A stretch of 64,000 bases of DNA from an uncultured Lachnospiraceae bacterium (GTDB lineage: Bacteria > Bacillota > Clostridia > Lachnospirales > Lachnospiraceae): contig CANBFE010000016.1 in NCBI GenBank assembly GCA_947367855.1, positions 19,240-83,239 of the forward strand, read 5' to 3'. The translations under genes and the position numbers were made by a program. Shown one piece after another: positions 43,361 through 51,397 of the stretch. Under the pieces are notes generated by a model that made no database searches, was not told the DNA's origin, and was given only the letters and a program-made list of their open reading frames with translations. Positions within the stretch are counted from its first letter, which is position 1. Each line of letters begins with the position of its first letter.

Positions 43361-44740
43361 TTACTGATTTGCTGAAATGACTTCATTTACCTTATCTGCC
43401 AGTTCCTTCAAATCAGTGTCAGCCTTGCTGTCCAGGAAATTATTGTAGCCCTCATCCCATACCTTGCTGGCATCGCCGGCCCAGTCTGCCGCATAACGCA
43501 CGCCGTTCTTTGTCTCCACAGACATCATATCCCGCACGGCCTCTGCCGCTTCCGGATGCCCCGCCGCTGTGACCGCATCGTAAAATACGCCTGCATAATC
43601 CTTGTGCGCGCAGGGTGCAACGGGAGTCACTTTCAATACGCTCTCATACATTTCACCGCTCATGAACTTCATCAGCTCCCATGTCTCCTCGGGATGCTCC
43701 AGATTCCTGGGAGATACCCATCCCACTGTGTCATATGTGGTAGTCGCCCCTGCAGAACCTTGAGGTGTGGCCACATACCCCCAGTTTAAATCCGGACAGC
43801 TGCGCAGCAGATTATCAATCTCCCACTGCCCATAGTAATACATGCCAACTTCTCCCGCTTCAAACATGGACTGCTGGTTTCCGCCGTCATAAGATGTCTG
43901 CGGAATGATACCGTTCGCTATCAGCTCCTTCCTCTTTGTGGCAGCCTCGATAAATTTATCATCCACAGTAACTGCCGTAGTATCCGTAATATCGTTGATG
44001 AACGGCGCCCCCCCTGCTGCCGTACTGATATTCGCTATATCAAAGACAGAATTGCCGAGTCCGTAGATGCCATACTTATTGGAGGAAGGATCCGCCAGAG
44101 TCTCGGCATAGGACCACAGATTTTCCCATGTCCATCCTGTCTTCGGCTCCTCCAGTCCCGCATTTGCGAGAATATCCTTATTGTAGAATACACCGTAGAC
44201 ATTCACCAGACTGGGGAACCCGTAAGTCGCTCCGCGGTACTGCCATCCCTGCATGGTGCCGCTGTAGAAGCTCTCCACGAATTCCGGCTCCTGCGCAACC
44301 TTTTCGGCCCAGTCCGTCAGCAGATTCATCCTGTAGAAGGAACATGCCTGGTCATACCCCAGCTGAAATACGTCCGGCGCCTCTCCTGCGGTAATCATCC
44401 CGCGCAGCGACTGATTGTAATCGGAATAGGAACCTCTCACGATCTCCACCTTAATGTTCGGATGAGCAACGGAAAACACATTGTCAAATGCATCCTGCAT
44501 GGCATCATTCATGACATCGCTCTCCCAGTCCACGATGCGCAGCGTCACCACCTCTCCGTCCCCGGAAGCCTCTGCAGAACTGTCCTCCCCGGAGCCGCTT
44601 GCCTGCGCGGAATCCGAAGCCGCGTCGGAGCTGCCGGAACTGTCGCCGGATCCTGATTTTCCGTCGTCACTGCCGCAGCCGCCCAGTGTGGATACCACCA
44701 TTGCCGCCGCCAAAAGAGTAGTTAAAACTTTCTTCTTCAT
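43361..44740 (-). CDS. Sugar ABC transporter substrate-binding lipoprotein
   Basis: A 459-residue family-1 extracellular binding protein. A lipoprotein signal (KKKVLTTLLAAAMVVSTLGGC) gives a lipidated cysteine after LGG, followed by a Ser/Gly/Asp-rich linker to about 65. The mature domain has VTLRIVDWESDVMNDAMQD near its start and the typical FNNKDIL-like YNKDILANAGLEEPKTGWTW. It should present oligosaccharides to the permeases encoded just upstream. GGAGGG is seven bases before the ATG at 44740, while a TTG five codons earlier overlaps it. Substrate is inferred to be a mannosyl oligosaccharide from the shared promoter with the mannosidases. Confidence 0.92.
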   Translation of the reverse strand: MKKKVLTTLLAAAMVVSTLGGCGSDDGKSGSGDSSGSSDAASDSAQASGSGEDSSAEASGDGEVVTLRIVDWESDVMNDAMQDAFDNVFSVAHPNIKVEIVRGSYSDYNQSLRGMITAGEAPDVFQLGYDQACSFYRMNLLTDWAEKVAQEPEFVESFYSGTMQGWQYRGATYGFPSLVNVYGVFYNKDILANAGLEEPKTGWTWENLWSYAETLADPSSNKYGIYGLGNSVFDIANISTAAGGAPFINDITDTTAVTVDDKFIEAATKRKELIANGIIPQTSYDGGNQQSMFEAGEVGMYYYGQWEIDNLLRSCPDLNWGYVATPQGSAGATTTYDTVGWVSPRNLEHPEETWELMKFMSGEMYESVLKVTPVAPCAHKDYAGVFYDAVTAAGHPEAAEAVRDMMSVETKNGVRYAADWAGDASKVWDEGYNNFLDSKADTDLKELADKVNEVISANQ

Positions 44741-44827
44741 ATTACATCCCTCCAATTAAAATTGTGATTTTATAGCAACAGAATCTACTGTTTCTATTTC
44801 CTTTACCACCAGGCGTTCCACGGATAT

Positions 44828-45676
44828 TCATTTCACCCCGGAGTTGTTCATGGAGCCCAGTCCTTCCATAAAATAGTTCTGGCACAGGAAGAAAATGATC
44901 AGTATCGGCAGCAGGTATATGATATCGGCCGCCATGAACAGGTTCCACTGTGTCCCATAGGTACTGCTGCTCATGCGCCCTACCGCCAGGGACAGCGTCC
45001 ATTTCTCAGGCCTTGCTATCACATAAAGCAACGGCGTCAGATAATCGTTCCATGCCCCCTGGAAAGCCTGGATGGCAATCACCGTAATCAGCGGCTTGCA
45101 CATCGGCGCAATGATGCGCGTCAGAATCTGCAGCCTGTTGGCGCCGTCGATACGGGCCGCATCATCATAGGATTTAGGGAGCGTACTCATGAACTGCCTG
45201 GCCAGAAAGGTCTGAAAAGGCGCGCCCAGGAATGCCGGAAGTATCATCGGCCACCATGTCCCATAGAACCCAAGAGCTGTCCACATCCTGAATATGGGGA
45301 TTACCGTCACCATACCCGGTATCATCATACTTCCTATAATAAGATAAAACCAGAGCTTCTTCCCTTTAAATTTCAACCTGGACAGCGCATATCCAACGCT
45401 CATGCAGCTAAGCACCTGCCCTATGCTCACTATCACCGCAAGGAACAGTGTGTTCCGAAAACGGCTCCAGAAATCAATCTGAATCAGCCCCGTGGTGAAG
45501 TTCTCCCACATGAATGTATCCGGGATCCACTGGGGCGGCACCTTGAATACCGCCGCATTGTCCTTCAGTGCCGTGGTAAGCATCCACATAAGGGGCAGCA
45601 CCATGGGAAAGGCAAATATCAGTATCAGAACATATCTTATAATAAGCCCCAGTCTCGCCTTGTTTTTCTTGCCCAT
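44828..45676 (-). CDS. Sugar ABC transporter permease (MalG-like)
   Basis: A 282-residue inner-membrane permease with six helices. The EAA loop appears as KSYDDAARIDGANRLQILTRIIAPMCKP, which contacts the ATPase. It is the second permease of a carbohydrate importer. No ATPase gene is adjacent, so as in many Firmicutes a shared MsmK/MalK-type ATPase encoded elsewhere must drive it. It is nine bases after the first permease gene, and the binding-protein gene follows after 87 bases. Confidence 0.95.
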   Translation of the reverse strand: MGKKNKARLGLIIRYVLILIFAFPMVLPLMWMLTTALKDNAAVFKVPPQWIPDTFMWENFTTGLIQIDFWSRFRNTLFLAVIVSIGQVLSCMSVGYALSRLKFKGKKLWFYLIIGSMMIPGMVTVIPIFRMWTALGFYGTWWPMILPAFLGAPFQTFLARQFMSTLPKSYDDAARIDGANRLQILTRIIAPMCKPLITVIAIQAFQGAWNDYLTPLLYVIARPEKWTLSLAVGRMSSSTYGTQWNLFMAADIIYLLPILIIFFLCQNYFMEGLGSMNNSGVK

Positions 45677-45685
45677 ATCCTCCCC

Positions 45686-46603
45686 CTATTCATTCTCATA
45701 ATAGACATACTGTTCCGACGATCTGAACACAAGGACCGTCAGCACCATAATGATCAGAAACAGAATCCATGCCTCCGCACTGGCCCTGCCATATCTGCCA
45801 CTGTTGAAGGCCGTCTCATAGATATCAAAATTAATGAACCGGGACGCATTGTTGGGACCGCCCGCAGTCATGATCTGCGCCTCTGCAAAGGACTGAAGGC
45901 AGCCGATGAGGCCTGTAATCAGCTGCAGGAATACGATTGGCGTAATCATCGGGAACGTGATGTTCCTGAATATGGCCCACCCCCCTGCGCCGTCCAGCTC
46001 CGCGGCCTCATAGACATCCGCCGGCACCGACTGGAGAGCGCTCAAAAATACAATCATCATCCCGCCCACACCCCACCATTTCATCAGGCTCAGCGAGAAA
46101 AGCACAATCTTTTCGTCCGTCAGCCATCCTACGGGAGAGAGACCCAACTGCGTCAGGAAGCCGTTCAGCATTCCCACATCGCTCTTGAAGATAAACTGCC
46201 ACAGAATGATGGAAGCGATTCCCGGAACAATGGTTGGCAGATAGTAAATTACCCTGAATATCCTGATCCCCTTCATATTCCTGTTCAGCAGCACAGCCAG
46301 TGCTATCCCCAGGATCAATGTCACCGGCACATTGATCAGTGCATAAATCAATGTGATCTTCACCGATTTCGGGAATACGGGATCCGTCATTAATATGTAC
46401 TTGAAATTCTTCAGTCCCACAAACACAGGATCATTATACCCATCCCAGTCGCAGAAAGCACAATACAGCGAGTATATCATTGGGTATGCGCACAGCAGCG
46501 GGAATCCGATTAGCGTGGGTCCCATGAACAGATACCCCTGAAAGCCTTCCCTTTTCCAGAAGGGCTTCCCGCTCCTCTGCTTTTTCTCTTTAAGTTCAGC
46601 CAA
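45686..46603 (-). CDS. Sugar ABC transporter permease (MalF-like)
   Basis: A 305-residue permease with six helices. The N-terminus is basic (ELKEKKQRSGKPFWKRE) followed by FMGPTLIGFPLLCAYPMIYS. The EAA loop reads PADVYEAAELDGAGGWAIFRNITFPMITP. The start is TTG with GGAG eight bases upstream, unusual but the only codon with a proper ribosome site. First gene of the ABC importer operon under the promoter at 46642-46670. Confidence 0.95.
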   Translation of the reverse strand: MAELKEKKQRSGKPFWKREGFQGYLFMGPTLIGFPLLCAYPMIYSLYCAFCDWDGYNDPVFVGLKNFKYILMTDPVFPKSVKITLIYALINVPVTLILGIALAVLLNRNMKGIRIFRVIYYLPTIVPGIASIILWQFIFKSDVGMLNGFLTQLGLSPVGWLTDEKIVLFSLSLMKWWGVGGMMIVFLSALQSVPADVYEAAELDGAGGWAIFRNITFPMITPIVFLQLITGLIGCLQSFAEAQIMTAGGPNNASRFINFDIYETAFNSGRYGRASAEAWILFLIIMVLTVLVFRSSEQYVYYENE

Positions 46604-46641
46604 TTTCCTCTCTCCTTTCGTTTTGTTTCTTGCTATAACAT

Positions 46642-46670
46642 ATTATATATACCATTATATGATATGTCAA
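46642..46670 (-). promoter_or_regulatory. Promoter/operator of the sugar ABC operon
   Basis: A perfect TTGACA and TATAAT 17 bases apart. The spacer TATCATATAATGGTATA shares most positions with that of the mannosidase operon. It lies in a 376-base gene-free stretch (46604-46979) that otherwise holds only the GH127 terminator and AT-rich DNA. Confidence 0.85.
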
Positions 46671-46879
46671 TATATTTTTATATAAAATTCAATATTAACC
46701 ATTAGAATATGCCTACATTGTTTAAAATTTTTAAAAACCCAACCTCCCATCCTGTCATTCTCTCTATTCTACTTTGATTTTTCCTGTTTTTTACGTCAAA
46801 ATGCTTCCTTTTCCATGATTCATCCATATGCCAAATACATATCAATATATCATTTCAATCTTTGTCCAAAGTATCCTTC

Positions 46880-46926
46880 AAAAAAACTTCTGGACAGCCC
46901 GGTTATTTACTCCGGCTGCCCAGAAG
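46880..46926 (-). terminator. Terminator of the GH127 gene
   Basis: CTTCTGG-CAGCC-GG pairs with CC-GGCTG-CCAGAAG with single mismatches. On the minus strand seven T residues follow. It starts 54 bases after the stop. Confidence 0.8.
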
Positions 46927-46979
46927 ATATTTTGCTCAATCCTTTTTTCTGTTTTACCGATCCCCTTCAAAACTGCCCC

Positions 46980-48845
46980 TCATGCCCTGCCGCCCTCTCC
47001 GACTTTTGGCATCTCCGTCATCCGAAGCGTCGTACACCCGTATGGGTACAGCCGCCTCTTACCCGCTTCTCCCACAGGCACCCCGGATTCCGGCAGCTCG
47101 GCACATATGCCGTCCTCCTTTTTCCAGGTTATGGGAACCATCTCCATCTCCAACAGGATGGGCGGATTCTCCCGGTCAAAAGGCATTTCCGGGAAATCCC
47201 CGTATACCACCTTCGCCTCCCCTTCCCCGAAACCAAAACCCCACTCTGATTTCGGCGTAATCGCATAATCACAATAAGGATATTTACGTATGACGCCATC
47301 TCTTTCATACTCTATCCTCTCATATTCCGCCTCTATGGGCAGCGCATAAAACAACGGTCCCCTGCGCAAAGCCGCCAGGCCGTTGGGCCGCCTTACAAAC
47401 TCCGGCTCAAAGCCAAAAGAAATCTCTATTGTTTCGTCCTTTCCCCACAGCTTCTTCCTGGTAAAGAAGCTCCCCGGTTCCGCCGGACATACCTCCTCCC
47501 CCATGCGAACCCCTGCCTCCCGGGCAAATCCTGGAATCCGGACGGAAACCGCAAACACAAAAGCTTCCTCCGGCAGAACCCTTATCCTCACAATATCCCG
47601 GAAAGGATACTGGGTATCCACCGCAAGCCTTACCTTCTTTCCGCCTACCACTGTCTCCACGCTCACGGGCATAATTGCCGTCACCGCCAGGCCATCCTCC
47701 GTCCGCATGACGGACGACAGCGCGAATTTGGGCCAGCCCTGGTTAAAGTTGGCCGTGCAGCAGCCGAAATTCGGCTCAAGCCCAAAAGTATGGGCATCCC
47801 CGCCGTTGGAGTTGAAGGGCGCCTTCCCTTCCGGCACTCTGGTACACTCCACCTGATTCGTCATCTGCACATACTGATGCGTCCACATATCGGCGCTGAC
47901 CGTAGCCGCCAGGCCATTAAATGCTGTCTGTTCCAACAAGTCCCCCCAGAAGGGATTCCCCCCTATGGACAAAAGTTCTTCATAAGAATACATGGCCTCC
48001 ACAATACTGCAGCACTCGCTGCCCTGAATCGGACTGGTTCCGGAGAGGCATTCATCCCCTGTAAAATGCCCAATGGCCATCCCGTGCTTCTCTGTGAGCT
48101 TTCCGTAAAAATCCATGGCAAAGGCATCCGGGCTCTCCCCTGTCAGAAGGCTCATCTCCGCCCTGGACTTCAGCGCCATGGCTGCGTTCACCACATGGTT
48201 TAAAAATGTCCAATAGGAACGAACCTTTGGTTTTTCAAAGGAAAGCCTGGCATACAGTTTTTCATAATCTATGCCGCAGCCCTCCAACACATAAGCCAGC
48301 TCCTCCATCCACGGCTCCGGCCGCCTCCCGTACAGCCATAAAAGAGGGATCATGCATTCGAACCAACGGGCCGCCCCCCAGCCAAACAAGGTCTTTGAAC
48401 TGATATGGGACAGCAGCTGCTTCAGCGCATCATAAACCGCCTGCTCTACCCGACTGTCTCCGCTGCATTCCTCATAAACCACCAACACCTTGCATATCAA
48501 AAAGGCCGCCCATACATCATAACGGTCCCGTTCCTCCAAGGCACAGGGACAAATCCAACCGTCTTTCTGCTGCCTCTCCAGGATTCCGTCTATATACCGC
48601 TTTGCGCGTTCCTGCAGCCCCCTGTCCTCCAACAGCCAGGCAAGTGGAATAAAGCCATCCAACCAGTAGGGCACCCTCTCCCAACCCTCTCTGTCTCCCC
48701 CAATCCATCTGCTGTCCCGGATATCCGGCCAGATCAAATCCAGATGCCCCGACAGCCCTTCTGCCTGCAGCTGCAGCTGTTTCCTAAGCCATCCTTCCGG
48801 TCTGATATCCGCAGGTTTTAAATATGCATATTTCCTTTTGTACAT
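46980..48845 (-). CDS. GH127-like (beta-L-arabinofuranosidase fold) glycosidase
   Basis: A 621-residue protein of the GH127/DUF1680 superfamily. The zinc-cysteine catalytic set is visible: Glu277 and Cys279 in GSECCSIVEA, and Cys362-Cys363 in NFGCCTANFNQGWPKF, matching Glu338/Cys340/Cys417/Cys418 of the Bifidobacterium enzyme HypBA1. The alpha/alpha barrel is followed by beta domains. A related family such as GH146 or an unclassified subgroup remains possible, and the natural substrate near mannosidases is not clear. AGGAGG precedes the ATG at 48845. Confidence 0.85.
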   Translation of the reverse strand: MYKRKYAYLKPADIRPEGWLRKQLQLQAEGLSGHLDLIWPDIRDSRWIGGDREGWERVPYWLDGFIPLAWLLEDRGLQERAKRYIDGILERQQKDGWICPCALEERDRYDVWAAFLICKVLVVYEECSGDSRVEQAVYDALKQLLSHISSKTLFGWGAARWFECMIPLLWLYGRRPEPWMEELAYVLEGCGIDYEKLYARLSFEKPKVRSYWTFLNHVVNAAMALKSRAEMSLLTGESPDAFAMDFYGKLTEKHGMAIGHFTGDECLSGTSPIQGSECCSIVEAMYSYEELLSIGGNPFWGDLLEQTAFNGLAATVSADMWTHQYVQMTNQVECTRVPEGKAPFNSNGGDAHTFGLEPNFGCCTANFNQGWPKFALSSVMRTEDGLAVTAIMPVSVETVVGGKKVRLAVDTQYPFRDIVRIRVLPEEAFVFAVSVRIPGFAREAGVRMGEEVCPAEPGSFFTRKKLWGKDETIEISFGFEPEFVRRPNGLAALRRGPLFYALPIEAEYERIEYERDGVIRKYPYCDYAITPKSEWGFGFGEGEAKVVYGDFPEMPFDRENPPILLEMEMVPITWKKEDGICAELPESGVPVGEAGKRRLYPYGCTTLRMTEMPKVGEGGRA

Positions 48846-48864
48846 TTCCCGTCCTCCTTCTGCC

Positions 48865-48900
48865 AAAAAAGAGCCCGGAGCAGTCCCCTGCCCCAGACCC
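48865..48900 (-). terminator. Terminator-like hairpin between GH2 and GH127 genes
   Basis: On the minus strand GGGTCTGGGGCAG pairs with CTGCTCCGGGCTC (with G-U pairs) around a GGGA loop, then TTTTTT. It ends only about 20 bases before the GH127 start, so it may act as an attenuator between the two genes. Confidence 0.55.
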
Positions 48901-48920
48901 TTCTTTTTTAAATCTGTTAT

Positions 48921-50645
48921 TTATTCTTCCCTTTCAATTGCCGCTTTCCTGCTGTTGATCTGCCGGATGATTTCCATATCAAACTTCGCCTTCCTGTCGT
49001 AAGTATACAGGCCGTTCACTTCCAACTCCACATCATACAGCTGCGTAAAGCAGAAGCCGAACATTCTGGGATTGTCCAGAAGCACATCCGTCAGGCGCCG
49101 GTACCGCTCCAGGTATTCCTCCCTGGTCCCGGGGCCGTCCCCGTATCCCCAGGCATCCTCCCTGTCCTCCTGGTCCACATTCCATTTGATGCCGCCGTAT
49201 TCGCTGATAAAGACGGGAACTCCCTCCACCGGCTTCTGCCTGTATCCGTGATTGTCCGGAAGAGGCCCTCCCTGGGCAAAATCCCTGTACCTTTCCGCAA
49301 AGGTATCCGCATCCTGCTCATAGTCATGGAGGTCATAAATATCTGTCTGCACATGGTAATTGCCGCTTGTGTCAATGCAGGGGCGGGTGGTATCATACTG
49401 CTTCGTCATCAGGTAGGTCAGGCGGAGAAGATCGTCATCCTGCTTCCTGCCCTCATAATCCCAGGTCTCATTAAAGGGGCACCACCCCACAATGGCAGGA
49501 TGGTTGAAGTCCCGCTTCAGCACCTCCATCCATTCCGGCAGAAAGCATTTCAGCCCATCGGGACGGCTATAGTCAAGCCCCCAGTTCGCCTGTTCTCCCC
49601 AGACCAGATAGCCCAGTCTGTCGCAGTGATACAGGAAACGCTCCTCGAACACCTTCTGGTGCAGCCTGGCCCCGTTAAAGCCCGCCTGAAGGGACAGCTG
49701 TATATCCCTCACCAACGCTTCGTCGGAAGGAGCCGTATAGATCCCGTCCGGATAGAAGCCCTGGTCCAGTACCAGACGCTGAAAAACCGCCTTGCCGTTC
49801 AGCAGTACCTTTTCCCCGAGGATTCTGATTTCCCGCATGCCAAAGTAGCTGTCCACAACATCCTCCCCAAAGGAAAGCTTCAGGTCATATAATCGTCCCT
49901 TTCCGGCCTCCCACAGATGAAGCCTGGACAGGCTGATTTTCAGGAAACCGTTTCCGGAAGTGATCTCTGTGTCGGCGCTTCCGCAGAGGGTACCGTCATA
50001 AAAAGCCTCCGCCCGCAGAACCCCGCTTCCTTTTGTCCGGGCTTTGATTGTCAATGCAGCCTCCGCGATATTGGGGTACATCTGTATACTCTCTATGTAG
50101 TCAGATGGAAGGAATTCCAACCACACCGTCTGCCAGATTCCTGTGGTCCTGGTATATTCACAGCCAAAGGAATCGAACAGCCCGCACTGCTTTCCCTTGC
50201 ACTGCCTGCCGCTTCTCTGGTCATCAAAGGCATATACCGTAACGCGGTTTGTCCCGGTTACCGTCAGGTCCGTGATATCAAACTGAAAGGAAACATAGCC
50301 TCCCTTATGGACACCCGCCTCTTTGCCGTTGATCCATACGCGGCACTCATAGTCCACTGCCCCGAAATGCAGCATAATCCGGCCTTTGCGCTGCTCCTGC
50401 GTCAGTTCAAAGGTACGCAGATACCATACTGCGGGCATAAAATCCTTATTGCCGATTCCGCTAAGCTCACTTTCCGGGCAGAAGGGCACTGTTATTTTCC
50501 TGTCCAGCTTTTCCTCCTGAAACATTTTCCTGGCAATCCCGCTGTTGCCGAAATCAAAGGAAAAATCCCATGCTCCGTTCAGGTTCATCCAGTTTTTGCG
50601 CTGCATCTGCGGCTTTGGATGCTCCGGTCTTGGTATATTATTCAT
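48921..50645 (-). CDS. GH2 glycosidase (beta-galactosidase/glucuronidase/mannosidase family)
   Basis: A 574-residue family 2 enzyme, shorter than LacZ. The sugar-binding jelly roll (1-180, WMNLNGAWDFSFDFGN), an immunoglobulin-like domain and the catalytic barrel occur in order. The acid/base Glu393 lies in WCPFNETWDY and the nucleophile Glu482 in VFISEYGGI. No signal peptide is present. Substrate specificity cannot be told: in an N-glycan context a beta-mannosidase or beta-galactosidase would make sense. GGAGGG precedes the ATG at 50645. Confidence 0.88.
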   Translation of the reverse strand: MNNIPRPEHPKPQMQRKNWMNLNGAWDFSFDFGNSGIARKMFQEEKLDRKITVPFCPESELSGIGNKDFMPAVWYLRTFELTQEQRKGRIMLHFGAVDYECRVWINGKEAGVHKGGYVSFQFDITDLTVTGTNRVTVYAFDDQRSGRQCKGKQCGLFDSFGCEYTRTTGIWQTVWLEFLPSDYIESIQMYPNIAEAALTIKARTKGSGVLRAEAFYDGTLCGSADTEITSGNGFLKISLSRLHLWEAGKGRLYDLKLSFGEDVVDSYFGMREIRILGEKVLLNGKAVFQRLVLDQGFYPDGIYTAPSDEALVRDIQLSLQAGFNGARLHQKVFEERFLYHCDRLGYLVWGEQANWGLDYSRPDGLKCFLPEWMEVLKRDFNHPAIVGWCPFNETWDYEGRKQDDDLLRLTYLMTKQYDTTRPCIDTSGNYHVQTDIYDLHDYEQDADTFAERYRDFAQGGPLPDNHGYRQKPVEGVPVFISEYGGIKWNVDQEDREDAWGYGDGPGTREEYLERYRRLTDVLLDNPRMFGFCFTQLYDVELEVNGLYTYDRKAKFDMEIIRQINSRKAAIEREE

Positions 50646-50672
50646 ACTTTACCCTCCTGGCATATGTAGTCG

Positions 50673-50692
50673 GGGGATCGCTTCGCGTCCCC
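50673..50692 (-). other. Leader hairpin of the GH2 gene
   Basis: GGGGA and TCCCC arms enclose a small inner CGC/GCG pairing. No T run follows, so this is an RNA structure rather than a terminator. Confidence 0.4.
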
Positions 50693-50706
50693 TTTATCAT
50701 AACTAC

Positions 50707-50739
50707 ATTATAAAGTGCGCAATTCGTCACTGCCAGTGA
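50707..50739 (-). promoter_or_regulatory. GH2 promoter with palindromic operator at the -35 position
   Basis: TATAAT (50707-50712 on the minus strand) has no good -35. The perfect palindrome TCACTGCCAGTGA (50727-50739) lies in the region where the -35 should be, as an activator or repressor site would. Confidence 0.5.
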
Positions 50740-50740
50740 T

Positions 50741-50776
50741 AAAACAGCTTGAAATGTATATAAAGCTGCTATATTC
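50741..50776. repeat. Copy 2 of a 36-bp dispersed element
   Basis: It differs from the copy at 34162-34197 at one base. Here the inner inverted repeat CAGCTT/AAGCTG is perfect. It sits in the spacer between the GH2 and spmB genes, directly beside the palindrome at 50727-50739. Confidence 0.7.
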
Positions 50777-50869
50777 AAAAATGCCTTCTGCTTTTGCAAT
50801 TCCTGAGTTTTACACTTTAACCTCCCGGTATGCTCTGCCTTTCCTTTTCCTTCCCTGTTTCTTACGGGG

Positions 50870-51397
50870 CTACACCATCCACCCGGCTAGCACCACGCTC
50901 ATCACAGTCCCCGCCAGGGTGGCCAACAGCGCTCCGGCCAGGGTAAAACGGGTCTTGGTCACCTTGGCCGCCAGGAAGTATACGCTCATGGTATAGAACA
51001 CCGTCTCCGTGCAGCTCATGAGGATGGAAGTCAGCATCCCGGCATAAGAATCCGGCCCGGATGTGCGGAAGATGTCCAGGACCAGTCCCGTTGCCGCGGA
51101 GGAAGAGAACAGCTTCACCACCAACAGCGGCATCAGCTGGGCGGGCAGGCCCACCACGGCGGCAGCCGGACCAAGCACTGTCCCCAGCATCTCGAAGAAG
51201 CCGGACGCCCGCAGCATCCCCACCGCCACCAACAGGCCGATGAGCGTGGGCACAATGTCCACCACAATCTTCAGCCCGTCCTTTGCACCCTTCAGGAAGG
51301 TTTCATAGACTTTTACCCTGGAGACAAATCCATAACCCACAATAAAAAAGATCAGAATGGGGATAACAATGTCCGAAAGATGAGCCAGTGCATTCAT
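50870..51397 (-). CDS. spmB: Spore maturation protein SpmB
   Basis: A 175-residue polytopic protein needed in Bacillus for dehydration of the spore core. Family marks include SDIVIPILIFFIVGYGF, KGAKDGLKIVVDIVPTLIGLLVAVGMLRASG and SSSAATGLVLDIFRTSGPDS. The ATG at 51397 overlaps the spmA stop as ATGA and has GGGAGG upstream. An open frame reaching 51583 runs through the spmA gene and is not used. Confidence 0.95.
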   Translation of the reverse strand: MNALAHLSDIVIPILIFFIVGYGFVSRVKVYETFLKGAKDGLKIVVDIVPTLIGLLVAVGMLRASGFFEMLGTVLGPAAAVVGLPAQLMPLLVVKLFSSSAATGLVLDIFRTSGPDSYAGMLTSILMSCTETVFYTMSVYFLAAKVTKTRFTLAGALLATLAGTVMSVVLAGWMV

